A stretch of DNA of 64,000 nt. Source: Porphyra umbilicalis. Taxonomy: Eukaryota > Rhodophyta > Bangiophyceae > Bangiales > Bangiaceae. The DNA is taken from assembly GCA_002049455.2 (NCBI GenBank), contig KV918837.1:1-64000 (forward strand), given 5' to 3'. Positions 9,807-19,700 of this stretch are shown piece by piece (the stretch's first letter is position 1; each line of letters opens with the position of its first letter). The notes beneath the pieces are model-generated. The model did no database searches, had not been told where the DNA came from, and was given only the letters and a program-made list of their open reading frames with translations. A program made the translations under genes and the position numbers.

Positions 9807-11894
9807 TCAAACACCTTGCGCCTCCACCGTGTCGTTTGGCTCGCCCCCGTCAGGGTGGCTATCACTTGCGATGGATCGGTAGAGCCTCTCGGGACCCCAC
9901 GGGTCACCGCGTCGCGTTAAGAAAACCGTCGTGGCGATGCGCGGCAGCGACGCGGCCACCCGTCGGACGGTTGTGACAATGGCCATATCCCTGCGGGTGC
10001 CTGGGTCGGTCAACCAGTCGGGGTGGCGCTTGTCCGGCCACGCCCCCGATTCCCACGTCAGCGTCCGCAAGCGCGTCAACGACGCGAGCGGGTACAGGTC
10101 AGGGGGGACACAAAACCATCCGCGCGCCTCGCCGCTGGGCACGGGCCAGCTCACCCGCGCACGGCCCTGGATTCCATGCACCACCATTTGCAGGTCCACG
10201 GGCGCCGCGGATGCTGCTGACGGGGGGGCGGAGAGGGCGGCCACCGCAGCGGCGGGGCTTACTCCGCCATCGGCGGGGGTCATCGACATCATCAAAGCCA
10301 AGCGCGTGAGTGAGCGGAAGGTCGGCCGCGACAACAGCCGCACGTTGATGGCCTTGGTCAACCCCAGGCGGAGGGTACTCAATGCCGGCAGCGTGGCCAG
10401 CGATGCTACCGCTGAATCGGTTGCGGTCGGATCGAGCGCAATGGTCAAGTACCGCAGGCCAATGGCGGGGGCCCACTCTTTCACCCCAGTCACCGCAATG
10501 GTGGCACTTGCCCTTGGCATAGACCCAGAAATGCCGTCCGCACCGGCAGTACCAGATGGTGACGTCCCCTGACCACTCGCCCACGTAACGGTGGTGTCGT
10601 CGTAAATCCAAGGGACGTTGTTCTCATCGACTGTAGACGCGACGAGCTCACATGGTATGGCAACGGACGAGCTCTCGCCTCCCGAGAGCTTTCCCGGCCC
10701 CCAAAGCCATCCCCCGGCCGCAATCGCGTCGTAGTTTGTGTCGTCTGCGGCCGTAAGCCGAAACACGTCCAGCGGAGGCCGATCGGCCAGCACCAACGGC
10801 AGTTCGAGGCGGAGGTGGGCGACCTGAATGGCGGCATCGAGCTCCAGCTGGTCAAGCTGAGGCAGCGCCGGCATTGCCAATATTTTCAGAGCACCCTCCC
10901 CAATGGCGCAGTGGAAAAAGAGGCTGGACAGCCGCGGGGCGGCCACCACCAGCGCTGCCACATCACCCGCATCGACGCTGCCCAAGAAGGACAGCATGCG
11001 GAGATGGTGTAGCTGCACATGCGGCGCCGCGCGGCCAGAGCCCCAAGGCGCCGGTGCCGGTGCCGGAGGCAACGGCGACGCCACGGCGGCGCCAAGCCAA
11101 TAGGCCAGGTATCCGGTCTTGTGGTGAGTCCGCACATACGAAGCATTTGCATGGATGGATGCACACTCTTCGGACACAAAGCCGATGACGACGTCCTCCA
11201 GCTCCACCGCATGCATCCGCAAGACCGACGCAATGCACCAGTTGGTAGGGCCGTCGTCCGCCGCCGCGTGTCTCAGTCGGAGCGTCCTTAGGCGGCCAGC
11301 GGACAGGCGCGAGCCGTTCCGCCCCAGAAGACGAATGGGCCACCCGTCGGCGGCAAAAGCAGACAGGGGAGAGCCGCAGGGTGGGGGGGGGGGGGGGGGA
11401 AGGTGCAGCGCCGGCGGCGACGCCGACGCCGCCCCCGCCTTCGGCGTGGTTCGAGACGGCAGGGCGCCGCCGCTCGCGACACTGGGTGTTCGACGGCTGA
11501 CAGTTGTCAAGCAGGGGCGCGCGCTTCTCGCGTCGGCGCTCCTGGCAACACGGACACGGCGTGGTAGTTGCGCATTCTGGGCTTGCGCGCCCCCTGGGCC
11601 GTAGGCGTGGTCGTGCGGACAGTAGCCGCCGAATGTGATGGCGACGGAGCCGCCGCCGCCGCCACCAATGCGGGCGTCCACGCAGCCACCACGTCCGGTG
11701 GTGTCTCCGCTAGCGACGGGGGCCCCTCCGCCAATGCGCAGCGCAGGCGTCCCCCTTATTGGCGAAATCCTGGCGTTTATGCGGGACCTTCTGGCGCTTG
11801 TGGGGCGGAGCCACGTTTTCATCGCCAGTGTCCTGGCCATCTGCACAGCACACAAGCAGATGACCATCGTCCTCGGCGCCTCGCCGCTCGCCAC
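9807..11894 (-). CDS. hypothetical leucine-rich protein
   Basis: A 695-codon frame. From about 11500 downward it reads as a soluble protein with repeated short Leu-rich strands (LRTLRLRHAA, LRMLSFLG, LSSLFFHCAIGEGALKIL, LRYLTIALDP, LSTLRLGLTKA, LTRLALMMS, LTRLRTLTW), reminiscent of irregular LRR proteins such as F-box/LRR. No F-box is evident. The first ~100 codons overlap, on the opposite strand, a frame with better coding character (11638-12183), so the annotated 5' end is doubtful and the true start or a 5' exon may differ. The first Met within the Leu-rich part is at 11216, but Leu-rich sequence already precedes it. A poly-Pro stretch, encoded by the G17 run near 11383-11399, separates the doubtful N-terminus from the core. 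Function unknown. Confidence 0.55.
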   Translation of the reverse strand: MASGEAPRTMVICLCAVQMARTLAMKTWLRPTSARRSRINARISPIRGTPALRIGGGAPVASGDTTGRGGCVDARIGGGGGGSVAITFGGYCPHDHAYGPGGAQAQNAQLPRRVRVARSADARSARPCLTTVSRRTPSVASGGALPSRTTPKAGAASASPPALHLPPPPPPPCGSPLSAFAADGWPIRLLGRNGSRLSAGRLRTLRLRHAAADDGPTNWCIASVLRMHAVELEDVVIGFVSEECASIHANASYVRTHHKTGYLAYWLGAAVASPLPPAPAPAPWGSGRAAPHVQLHHLRMLSFLGSVDAGDVAALVVAAPRLSSLFFHCAIGEGALKILAMPALPQLDQLELDAAIQVAHLRLELPLVLADRPPLDVFRLTAADDTNYDAIAAGGWLWGPGKLSGGESSSVAIPCELVASTVDENNVPWIYDDTTVTWASGQGTSPSGTAGADGISGSMPRASATIAVTGVKEWAPAIGLRYLTIALDPTATDSAVASLATLPALSTLRLGLTKAINVRLLSRPTFRSLTRLALMMSMTPADGGVSPAAAVAALSAPPSAASAAPVDLQMVVHGIQGRARVSWPVPSGEARGWFCVPPDLYPLASLTRLRTLTWESGAWPDKRHPDWLTDPGTRRDMAIVTTVRRVAASLPRIATTVFLTRRGDPWGPERLYRSIASDSHPDGGEPNDTVEAQGV

Positions 11895-12183
11895 TTTCTT
11901 CCATGGCCCCGACGAGGAGCTTAACCAAACAGCGGTCTACCGCTTCTTCGTGCAGATTCTTCGCACGCAATTTATGTCCAAAGCGGCGCTCCTCTTGTAC
12001 CTCCAGCAGTTCCGCCTGCTGTCCCTCTCGCTGCGGGTTAACAAGCTCGAAACGTAGGTGGTCATGATGGTTGCTGTGTGCATTGCGTTTCTCGGCGCGT
12101 TGGCCGACGAAAGGGAGGTGGAGCTCTTTGAAGCCCTCTCCCAGATCACTATCCTCACCGCCAGCTGGTGCCTCATGGGGTAG
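11638..12183 (+). pseudogene. unidentified coding sequence with an in-frame TAG
   Basis: After a Pro-rich start, the frame reads as an alpha-helical hydrophobic protein (IGEILAFMRDLLALVG, TAVYRFFVQILRTQF, ALLLYLQQFRLLSLSLR) with high GC at third positions. A TAG at 12055-12057 interrupts it, yet the same frame continues with equally protein-like sequence (VVMMVAVCIAFLGALADERE, LFEALSQITILTASWCLMG) to a second TAG at 12181-12183. A single C-to-T change of CAG would explain the first stop. No family is recognised. It could be a broken helical-repeat gene. Confidence 0.45.
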
Positions 12184-12492
12184 GACATTCGAGAAACCCG
12201 AAGATCTGCCCCCGTCGGCTGGTGCCGCCGGAGAGGGACCTCGCCGCGACTGAAGCTCCATAAGAGTGGCGCCATGTGGCGGTGTGGTGGCCGCCACACC
12301 TGCGGTCGGTGTACTTGGCGTGGTCGGGCGGTTGGTTAGTTGGTCGGGACATGGAAGGAAGGTGATTTTTCTCGTTTTTCGTCCAGCAGCCACGGTGCCG
12401 CTAGTTGCCCGTTAGCCCCTCTCGGGGTGCCTCATTTCGGGCGCGCCCCGCTGTCTGGCATCAGTGCACGCGCGGACAACACCACCCGCGGT

Positions 12493-12576
12493 CGTCCTCG
12501 CGCGCGTCCTCGCGCCCGACCTCGCGCTCGTCTTAGCGCTCGGCCTCGTGCCCGTCCTCGCGCCCGGCCTCGCGCT
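12493..12576 (+). repeat. 12-bp minisatellite, 7 units
   Basis: Degenerate CGTCCTCGCGCC units, reading Arg-Pro-Arg-Ala in frame. Lies in sequence without other gene signal. Confidence 0.85.
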
Positions 12577-13540
12577 CACCTGACGACGGACACGGTCGGC
12601 GGGTACAGCGCACGCCAACTCTCACAGCGTGCGGCATCTTTGTTTACGCTTTGCTGTCATCACTCACTCCTCGTAACCCCTATTTCGCTGTGGCCACACG
12701 GTGACGGGGACTACACTAGGCCGGCGTGCACCCGCGGGGGCGGTGTGTGTTGTGAGTGACGTTGCCGACCTTTCACCCCCTTTCGTGGCCTCCTCGTTCT
12801 GGCGTGTCACAACGCACCGCAATCGTCTCGGTGCATGGGGCCATCTACTCTGTGAACCACTTTTCCCTTGCAACTGGAGCCGCCCACCATGCGCACTTGG
12901 AGTGACGCGGAGCCTCGCCGTGATGTCTTGGACCTGAGTGCCCCGAGGTGTGTGATGCGGCCCGCGTCGCGCCTCCTAGTGAGTCTCGAGACTCTTTGGA
13001 TGACGACGGTGACGTCGCCTTCGTGTACTCCCGAGGACCCTACACTGGCATCCAGGTCACTCGCGCAGATGTCCAGAGTTTGGACGCTAATCAGCAGGCC
13101 TGTGGAAGCCGAAACGTCCTTCCAGGATACGCAATCGCATATGTAAAAGCAGAGCGAATGGATCTCATGTTTTTCTGCCAAGGGCTTAAATTAAACACCA
13201 AAAATGACAAACAACAGACAGACCAGAAGCCAATCAGCAGTGTATCATTGTGTGACAAAATATGCGCCGGCATCGATGTAGCACAGCGCTGGAAGCGTCT
13301 CAGTGGCTGATAAGGTGAACGGCATCGAGCTGTCCACCCTCACCCTCTGTTGACCGCCCTGCATAGCGACTGCCTGACAATGACCAGCGCCAGCAATATA
13401 GAATTGTCCCGCGGCACAGCCAATGCTCCCGTATCATGGCGCTCGGTTGCTCTGAGCAGAACCCTTCCTGAGCGCTTCGGGATAAGTTCGGTGCCATGAA
13501 CAGCGCCTATCAGCAGAAAGACGTAGACCCCTATGCAAGA
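12577..13540. other. no gene recognised
   Basis: Spacer between the minisatellite and the 116-bp satellite. Short open frames only. Confidence 0.35.
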
Positions 13541-14590
13541 AAAACGGCTCTGAAAACGAGCGCTGACATGGCCTGAGCAGCCTCCATGCCTAATATTGAG
13601 GAGAAATCGGGCTACAATGACCAGCGCCTGCCGGCGGGAAAAGCCCCAAAAAAAGACAAGCGGCTGTAGGACCGAGCGCTGACATGGCCTGAGCAGCCTC
13701 CATGCCCATTTTTGACAGCAAAAAAAGCTACCATGACCAACGCCTGCCGGCGGGAAAAGCCCCAAAACAAGACCAGTGGCTGTGGGACCGAGCGTTGACA
13801 TGGCCTGAGCAGCCTCCATGCCCATTTTTGACAGCAAAACAGGCTACCATGACCAGCGCCTGCGGGCGGGAAAAGCCCCAAAAGAAGACTAGCGGCTGTG
13901 GGAGCGAGCGCTGACATGGCCTGCGCAGCCTCCATACCCCTTTTTGACAGCAGAATAGGCTACCATGACCAGCGCCTGCCGGCGGGAACAGCCCCAAAAC
14001 AAGACCAGCGGCTATGGGACCGAGCGATGACATGGCCTGAGCAGATTTTATACCCACTTTTGACAGCAAAACAAGCTACCATGACCAGCGCCTGCGGGCG
14101 GGGAAAAGCCGCAAAAGAAGATGAGCGGCTGTGGGAGCGAGCGCTGACAAGGCCTGAGCAGCCTCCATGCCCATTTTTTTAACAGCAAAATAGGCTACCA
14201 TGACCAACGCATGCCGGCGGGAAGAGCCCCAAAACAAGACAAGCGGCTGTAGGACCGAGCGCTGACATGGCCTGAGCAGCCTCAATGCCCATTTTTGACA
14301 GCAAAATAGGCTACCATGACCAGCGCCTGCCGGCGGGAAAAGCCCCAAAACAGGACAAACGGCTGTGGGACCGAGCGCTGACATAGCGAGAGCAGCCTCC
14401 ATCCGCATTTTTGACAGCAAAACAGGACACCATGACCAACGCCTGCCGGCGGGAACAGCCTCAAAACAAGACCAGCGGCTGTGGGACCGAGCGCTGACAT
14501 GGCCTGAGCAGCCTCCATGCCCATTTTTGACAGCGAAACAGGCTACTATGACCAGCGCCTGCCGGCAGGGATCCTCCCAAAGCACGGCCG
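13541..14590. repeat. 116-bp satellite, about 9 units
   Basis: CGCTGACATGGCCTGAGCAG or a variant recurs at 13561, 13677, 13793, 13909, 14025, 14142, 14260, 14376 and 14492, giving steps of 116 bp apart from 117 and 118 once each. Units also share CCATGCCCATTTTTGACAGC and GACCAGCGCCTGC(C/G)GGCGG. Open frames on both strands with recurrent MSALGPTAAGLVLGLFPPAG-type peptides are repeat artefacts. Confidence 0.95.
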
Positions 14591-14599
14591 GCGGGGCAG

Positions 14600-15156
14600 G
14601 GACTCAGCTCTTGTATCCACGAGAATGGTACAATCCAGTGCGGCTGCGAACGCAACTTGACATCGAGTATGATATCACAATGGCATTGGCAGGTTTCCCA
14701 CCCGCAGAACATGAGTTTCCTTGTGACCGTAACCACCCAGTAACCGAGTTCATGCACTTCGGGAAAGCTTCCCAGCTCAAGTGGCACCCGTCAGTTCATC
14801 TATAATGACTATATCATGACTGTGGGACTTCCACCTTGGTTGATCGTTCCCAGTCGAGCGATCGCGCTGATTGAGACGTGCAAACACGCCGATTCTCATC
14901 GCTCGATTGAGATACAAGAGACCGATCGACTGCAATGTCAATCAATCGATCTGTTTACTAGTGCTGATTAGATCACACTTAATCTTAGTGTGATTTGGAC
15001 TTCCCCTCCCTGCTTCCCGTCCTTTCAATTGCGTTTCCTGGCAGGGATAACTTATCGATACCGGCTGAGCCAATGTCATCGCTCTAATTCAAAATCGATT
15101 GGTTCTGGATCACACACGTGACCAGTGAAGACCCACCCTGTCGAATCATTCAGGTA
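14600..15156. other. no gene recognised
   Basis: AT-richer spacer. It includes a small hairpin (ATCACACT...AGTGTGAT near 14972-14994) and several GATCGAT-type motifs. The right edge is the start of the large duplication. Confidence 0.35.
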
Positions 15157-16750
15157 GTAACTGGCCTATTGCACGCCTCCACGGGAAGACATGGAATATC
15201 AAATCTTTCTCTGATGCGACTTCTCTGCACTAAGTCGATCGCACTCCACGGCACCGCCGGCCCCCCCGCTTTAAAGAAGACACGAAGCGCAAAGGGCACC
15301 TCGGAGCCTGCAACCCCAAAATGCCGAGGCAAGGCAAGTGTCACAGAGAAGCAAAACCCACCAGACACGCCGGGACTGCTGACGCCCGACCGCCCGCCGC
15401 CCGACCCGACTCGTGCCGTGCCCCGCGCCGCCGCCGCCGCCGCGCGGCGGTGCCAGCGGCCGCCACAATGGCGGTGACGGCGGCAGCGACGGCGGCGGCT
15501 CCGCCGCGGATGCAGCGACATTCATGGTGCAGGGGGACGCCTGAGGGCAAGCGGCCACCGGGCGTCGCGTCACTTGACGACGAGCGCGGCACCACCGCTG
15601 CACTTGTTACTGCAGGTGCGGTGCGAGTTTTTGATGCCACCCCCCCCGTGGCGCGGCCGTGGCCGCCCAGCGACGCCCAGGGGAGACACGTTGTGCGCTG
15701 TGCCGGCGGCGGCGTGGGCGGCGGCACCCCAGGCCGCACGGTCGCCGGCCAGTGACCACCAACCGGCGGCCGCGGCAGTGGCGGCACCAGCCCCGGACGG
15801 CAGGTTTCCCGCGTCGTCACCCGCATGCCCGTGCCATCCGACGCGCCGCCGCCGGGCAGAAACGCCGCTGTCGCCACGTATCCACACGGGCGGGCGCCTA
15901 CCCCCCCCCCCGCCCTCCCCCCCAAGTGACCGCCCGCCGCGGCTCCGCGCGCCGCCCTGGTATTGGCGGCGGTGTCGCCCGCGGGCGGGTGCCTCGCGCC
16001 CGTCGCAGTCGTCAGCCACAGCGGCGGGTGTGGCCGACAGCGGCCGCGTCGCCCCCGTCCGCCCCGACTCGCAGTGATCGCAGCGGCGGCCACGACCCGC
16101 TGTGGTGCGCGCGTCTGTGCCGAGCGCGCGGCCACCACCAGTGGTGGCACTCCCGTACTGCGCGGAGGCACGGTCAGTGCAGCCTCATGGCGGCGCAACG
16201 CGGCCCTGGCCGGCCGCCACGCCCCGCCCTGCGCACCCTGTCTGTGTGTCACCCGACGCCGACCCGCGCGTGCGGCGGCGGCCGTGGCGGCCATCTCCCT
16301 GACCGTGACTCCACCGTCCCCATTACATTTTTTGCTCGTCTGCCTCTAGTGACTAGTACCCCGTAGGCGGTGCCCCACGGGGCCCCCTGCACAGCTCCAC
16401 GCAGTACTCCGACGCGGCGCTTTCCCTCGCATCGCCGCCGCAGCACACAAGGCGTTCCACGACTACCGCCGAGTGGTCGCGTCTGTACGGCGAGCGAATG
16501 ACACCGCCGGTACGTTCGCTTCGAAGCAAACGAACAAGTCTGACCTTCTGAGATTCTACAGGAGCATTGTAATGGATTTCTTGAACACGTGTCAATTCCA
16601 CAAGTACACTAAAACCGCGCGGAAATCAAACTGAGGCCTGCCCTAGGTAGTCAAAGAAAAAAAATCGTCCCATAGCATGGAGACCTGGCCACCATGGACG
16701 CCCCGGGAGAGCCGCTGTTCGTTTGGCAAGGCGGCCCTGGTGGAGTTGCT
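15157..16750. repeat. large duplication, copy 1 (partner 59044-60708)
   Basis: Co-linear near-identity with 59044-60708 begins abruptly at GTAACTGGCCTATTG and ends at GGAGTTGCT. The other copy has about 72 extra bp near 59420-59500. Beyond 16750 the homology continues at 62716-64000, so the copies differ by about 2 kb that is present only on the right. Confidence 0.93.
15341..16294 (-). CDS. hypothetical Ala/Arg/Pro-rich ORF, downstream of the RBR gene
   Basis: A 317-codon frame without recognisable domain. Its equivalent in the second copy (59228-60253) is 341 codons, and the length difference is a clean 24-codon insertion, so the frame survives in both. That is mild support for coding, but other frames here are also open in both copies and composition is low complexity. 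Its orientation matches the RBR gene immediately upstream. It may be a 3' exon or a separate gene, or simply untranslated sequence. Confidence 0.25.
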   Translation of the reverse strand: MAATAAAARAGRRRVTHRQGAQGGAWRPARAALRRHEAALTVPPRSTGVPPLVVAARSAQTRAPQRVVAAAAITASRGGRGRRGRCRPHPPLWLTTATGARHPPAGDTAANTRAARGAAAGGHLGGRAGGGVGARPCGYVATAAFLPGGGASDGTGMRVTTRETCRPGLVPPLPRPPVGGHWPATVRPGVPPPTPPPAQRTTCLPWASLGGHGRATGGVASKTRTAPAVTSAAVVPRSSSSDATPGGRLPSGVPLHHECRCIRGGAAAVAAAVTAIVAAAGTAARRRRRRGARHESGRAAGGRASAVPACLVGFASL

Positions 16751-19700
16751 GCGGCGGCGGCGGCGGGCGCGCCGCCCGCGGCGCCACCGCCGCCGCCACC
16801 GCCGCCGCCGCGGCGGCCGAGGCGGGGGCCTCCGCCTCCGCGTCGGCTGCGGCGGCGGCCGCCGCCGCCAGCGTCGACCGCGCGTCGGCGAGCGCCGGGG
16901 TGTCGTCCCCGCCCCCCCCCCCCCCCCATCCACCGGCGCCGCCGCCGCCTCGGCGCGCACGAGCGCCGCGGCGGCGGCGGCCACCGACGGGGGGCCCGCC
17001 ACGGGCGCGGGTGCCGCCGCCACGGCAGCGGCGGCCGCCGCCGCGTCAGCGTTGACGGCGGCCACAACACCCCGCGCGGCCGTGACGCGGCGGGCGGCGG
17101 CCGACGCGCGGGCGGCGGCGGCGGCCGCCGACGCGGCGCCGTACCGCCCCCGACCGGCAAGGCGTGCACGGCAGCCGTCGCGGCGGCGGCGGCGGCGGTC
17201 GCAACGGCGAGGCGGGCGCCCGCCGCGGCGGCGGCGGCGGCGGCCACGTCGAGGATCACCAACGCGCGCAGGCGGTCGGCGACCGCGCGCGCCGCGTCGG
17301 CACCGCCGCCGCCAGTCGCCGCCGCCGCGTCGGCCGCTGCGCCATCGACCGTCGCGTGGCGCGAGGGCGACTTGGCGGCACGGGGAGGAGCCGTGAGGGA
17401 GACGCCGTCGCCGCCGCCACACGGCGGCGCCGACGCCGGTCGGGGGGCGCGGGGCGGTGGGGACGGCGCGGCGGGCACCGGGCGGGGCGCGCCCGCCCAC
17501 GCCGCCGCCTCGGCGGCAGACCACCCCGTGCCGTCTGCACGGGCAGGGGCGGTCAAGAGCGCCGCCGCATCCGCGGGGGGCCACACCCGCACGGCGCGCG
17601 CGGCGGTCGCCTCTGCCCCCGCCGTCACAGCGGCGGGCGGCGACACGGCGGCGGCGTCGCCGTCCAAAGCCCCGCCGTCGCGGGCGCCCGTTGCGCGATG
17701 CGTCGGCAGCCACCCCAGCAGCAGGCGGGGCGCCCCCCCCCCCACGGTGGCAGTCGGCGCCCCCACAACGCGCGGCGGGGCGTCGACGGCGGCGGCGACG
17801 CGGCCCTTGCGCGCCCACGTCGACGGCGGCGCCAAGGCCGCCGCCGACGCGCACCGGCAGACGGGTCGCGCAGCGCCGTCGGCGGCGGCTCGGTCGCCCC
17901 CGCCGGCGGGGGGGGGCGTCCCGCCGCCCGACCGCCCCCGCCGACAGTCGAGCACCGCGGCTGTGAGGCGGCGCCAGCGGCCGGCGGCGGCGGCGGCCAC
18001 CGCCGCCGTTGCCTCCCCGGCGGCGGCGGCCACGCGAACGGCCGGCGAGACGACGTTTCGGGGGGAGGAGGCGACGCTGCCGCCGCCGCCGTGTTGGTCG
18101 CCCCCGCCGCTGCCGCCGCCTCTGCCAGTGGTGCTGTGGGCGCTGACGGCGCCAGCGCCGCCGTCGACACCGTCGGCCGCGTCATTGTCCGCGGCAGCAG
18201 CGAGCAGCCGCAGCGCGCCGGGCGCAGACGCCACGCCCACCTCACTGCCGAGCGCCTCGGAGGAGAGGTCCGAGTAGGTGCGCGCGCGCGGCGGCAGGCC
18301 GTGGCGGTCGGCTGCGGTCGGCGGTGGCGACGCGACGGCGGCGGCGGCGCCGTCGACCAGGAGGGGGTGGGCGGCGATCCAGGCGGCGACCGCGTTGGGC
18401 GGTGGCAGCGGCACGTCGGGCCCAGCCGGTGGGGCCGCCTCGGACGCCACCGACCGCTGCGGCGCGCGCCGGTCAGACGGTGCCGCCGCCCCGACGCTCG
18501 ACGGCGACGGCGCGGCATGGGTTGACGAGGCCGCCCCCGAATCGACCGACGGGGGCAGCTGCCCGTCGACCGAGCGCGCCGGCTCCTCGTCGTCAGAGGG
18601 CGTCCACTCTTCGCCGCTGGACGGCTCCAGCTCCTCGGCGCTGGCCGCCGCCGCCGTCGTGTCTTGCCGTCGTGCCGCCTCGGCGGCGCTCGATGGGGCT
18701 GACGCCTCGCTGCGCGACAGCGCCGACGCCGCACCCCACGACGACGCCACATCCGCGCCACAGGCAGAGGCCACCTCCTCCCCACTCGACGTTGCCAACG
18801 CCTCGTCCATCGACGACTTCAGCTCCTCCTCGGCCGCCGACGGCGCTTCGACCCCGGCCGCCGACACCGCGGTGACCACTGGTGCCGGCACCGCCTTCGC
18901 CCCCCCCCGCCGCCCCGACGGCTCGGACGGGGGCGGCGAGTGCCACGCCGCCGCCACGTCTGGCGGCGCGCCGACGCACGGCGCCCCCTCCCGGGGGGGC
19001 GACGCACATCCACACGCCCCCCCCACCCCCTCCACCGTATCCCCACGCGCCCAACACCAGCGCGTGCCGCACGCGTCGTGGCGCGCGCGGCGGCACGCGC
19101 CGACGGGCGCCTCGACGAGCGCCCCGCAGCCGGGGCACGAGCGCCACCCGCAGCGGCGGGCGAGAGCCGACAGGGAGCGACGCTGCACCGCCTCGTCGGC
19201 GGCGGGGCCGGGCGGGTCTGCCGCCCGCGGGCTGCTGCTGGCGTCGGACCACCCGCCATCGGCGGGGGCGCCGACGGGCGGCACGGGCGGGCGGCGGCAG
19301 CCGCGCCCGGGGTGACCCCCCGCCCGACACCGCACGCACGTGGCGACCGCGCAGGCGGGGCACACGACGCGGTAGGCGGCGGCGGCCGCCGCCGCCGCGC
19401 CCGTCACCGTGTCTTGGATGGCGGCGGCGACGGGGTCTCCGGTCGCCGCGTCTGCCGAGCCGGCCGGCCACGCCACACCCGCGTCCTGCGCGACGGTAGC
19501 CACCGCGTCGGCGACGGCGTCGGCGTCGGGGGCCCACGGGGGGGGCACAAACGCAAAGCGGTTGCCGCACCGCGCATTGGAGCACCACGCCAGGGACGCC
19601 CCGAGCGTGGCCGCCACGGGCAGCTCTTCGAGCCGGTCGGCGGCACGGTCGGCCGCGCGCTTGTCGCCGCCGTCCCCCCCCCCGGCGTCGCCGCCGCCGC

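Noticed and set aside
9113-9920. Five overlapping long frames
   Set aside because: CCG/CGG low complexity without coding character in any one frame.
13340-14805. Minus-strand frames with recurrent MSALGPTAAGLVLG peptides
   Set aside because: They follow the 116-bp satellite; the period is not a multiple of three, so the same peptide appears in successive frames.
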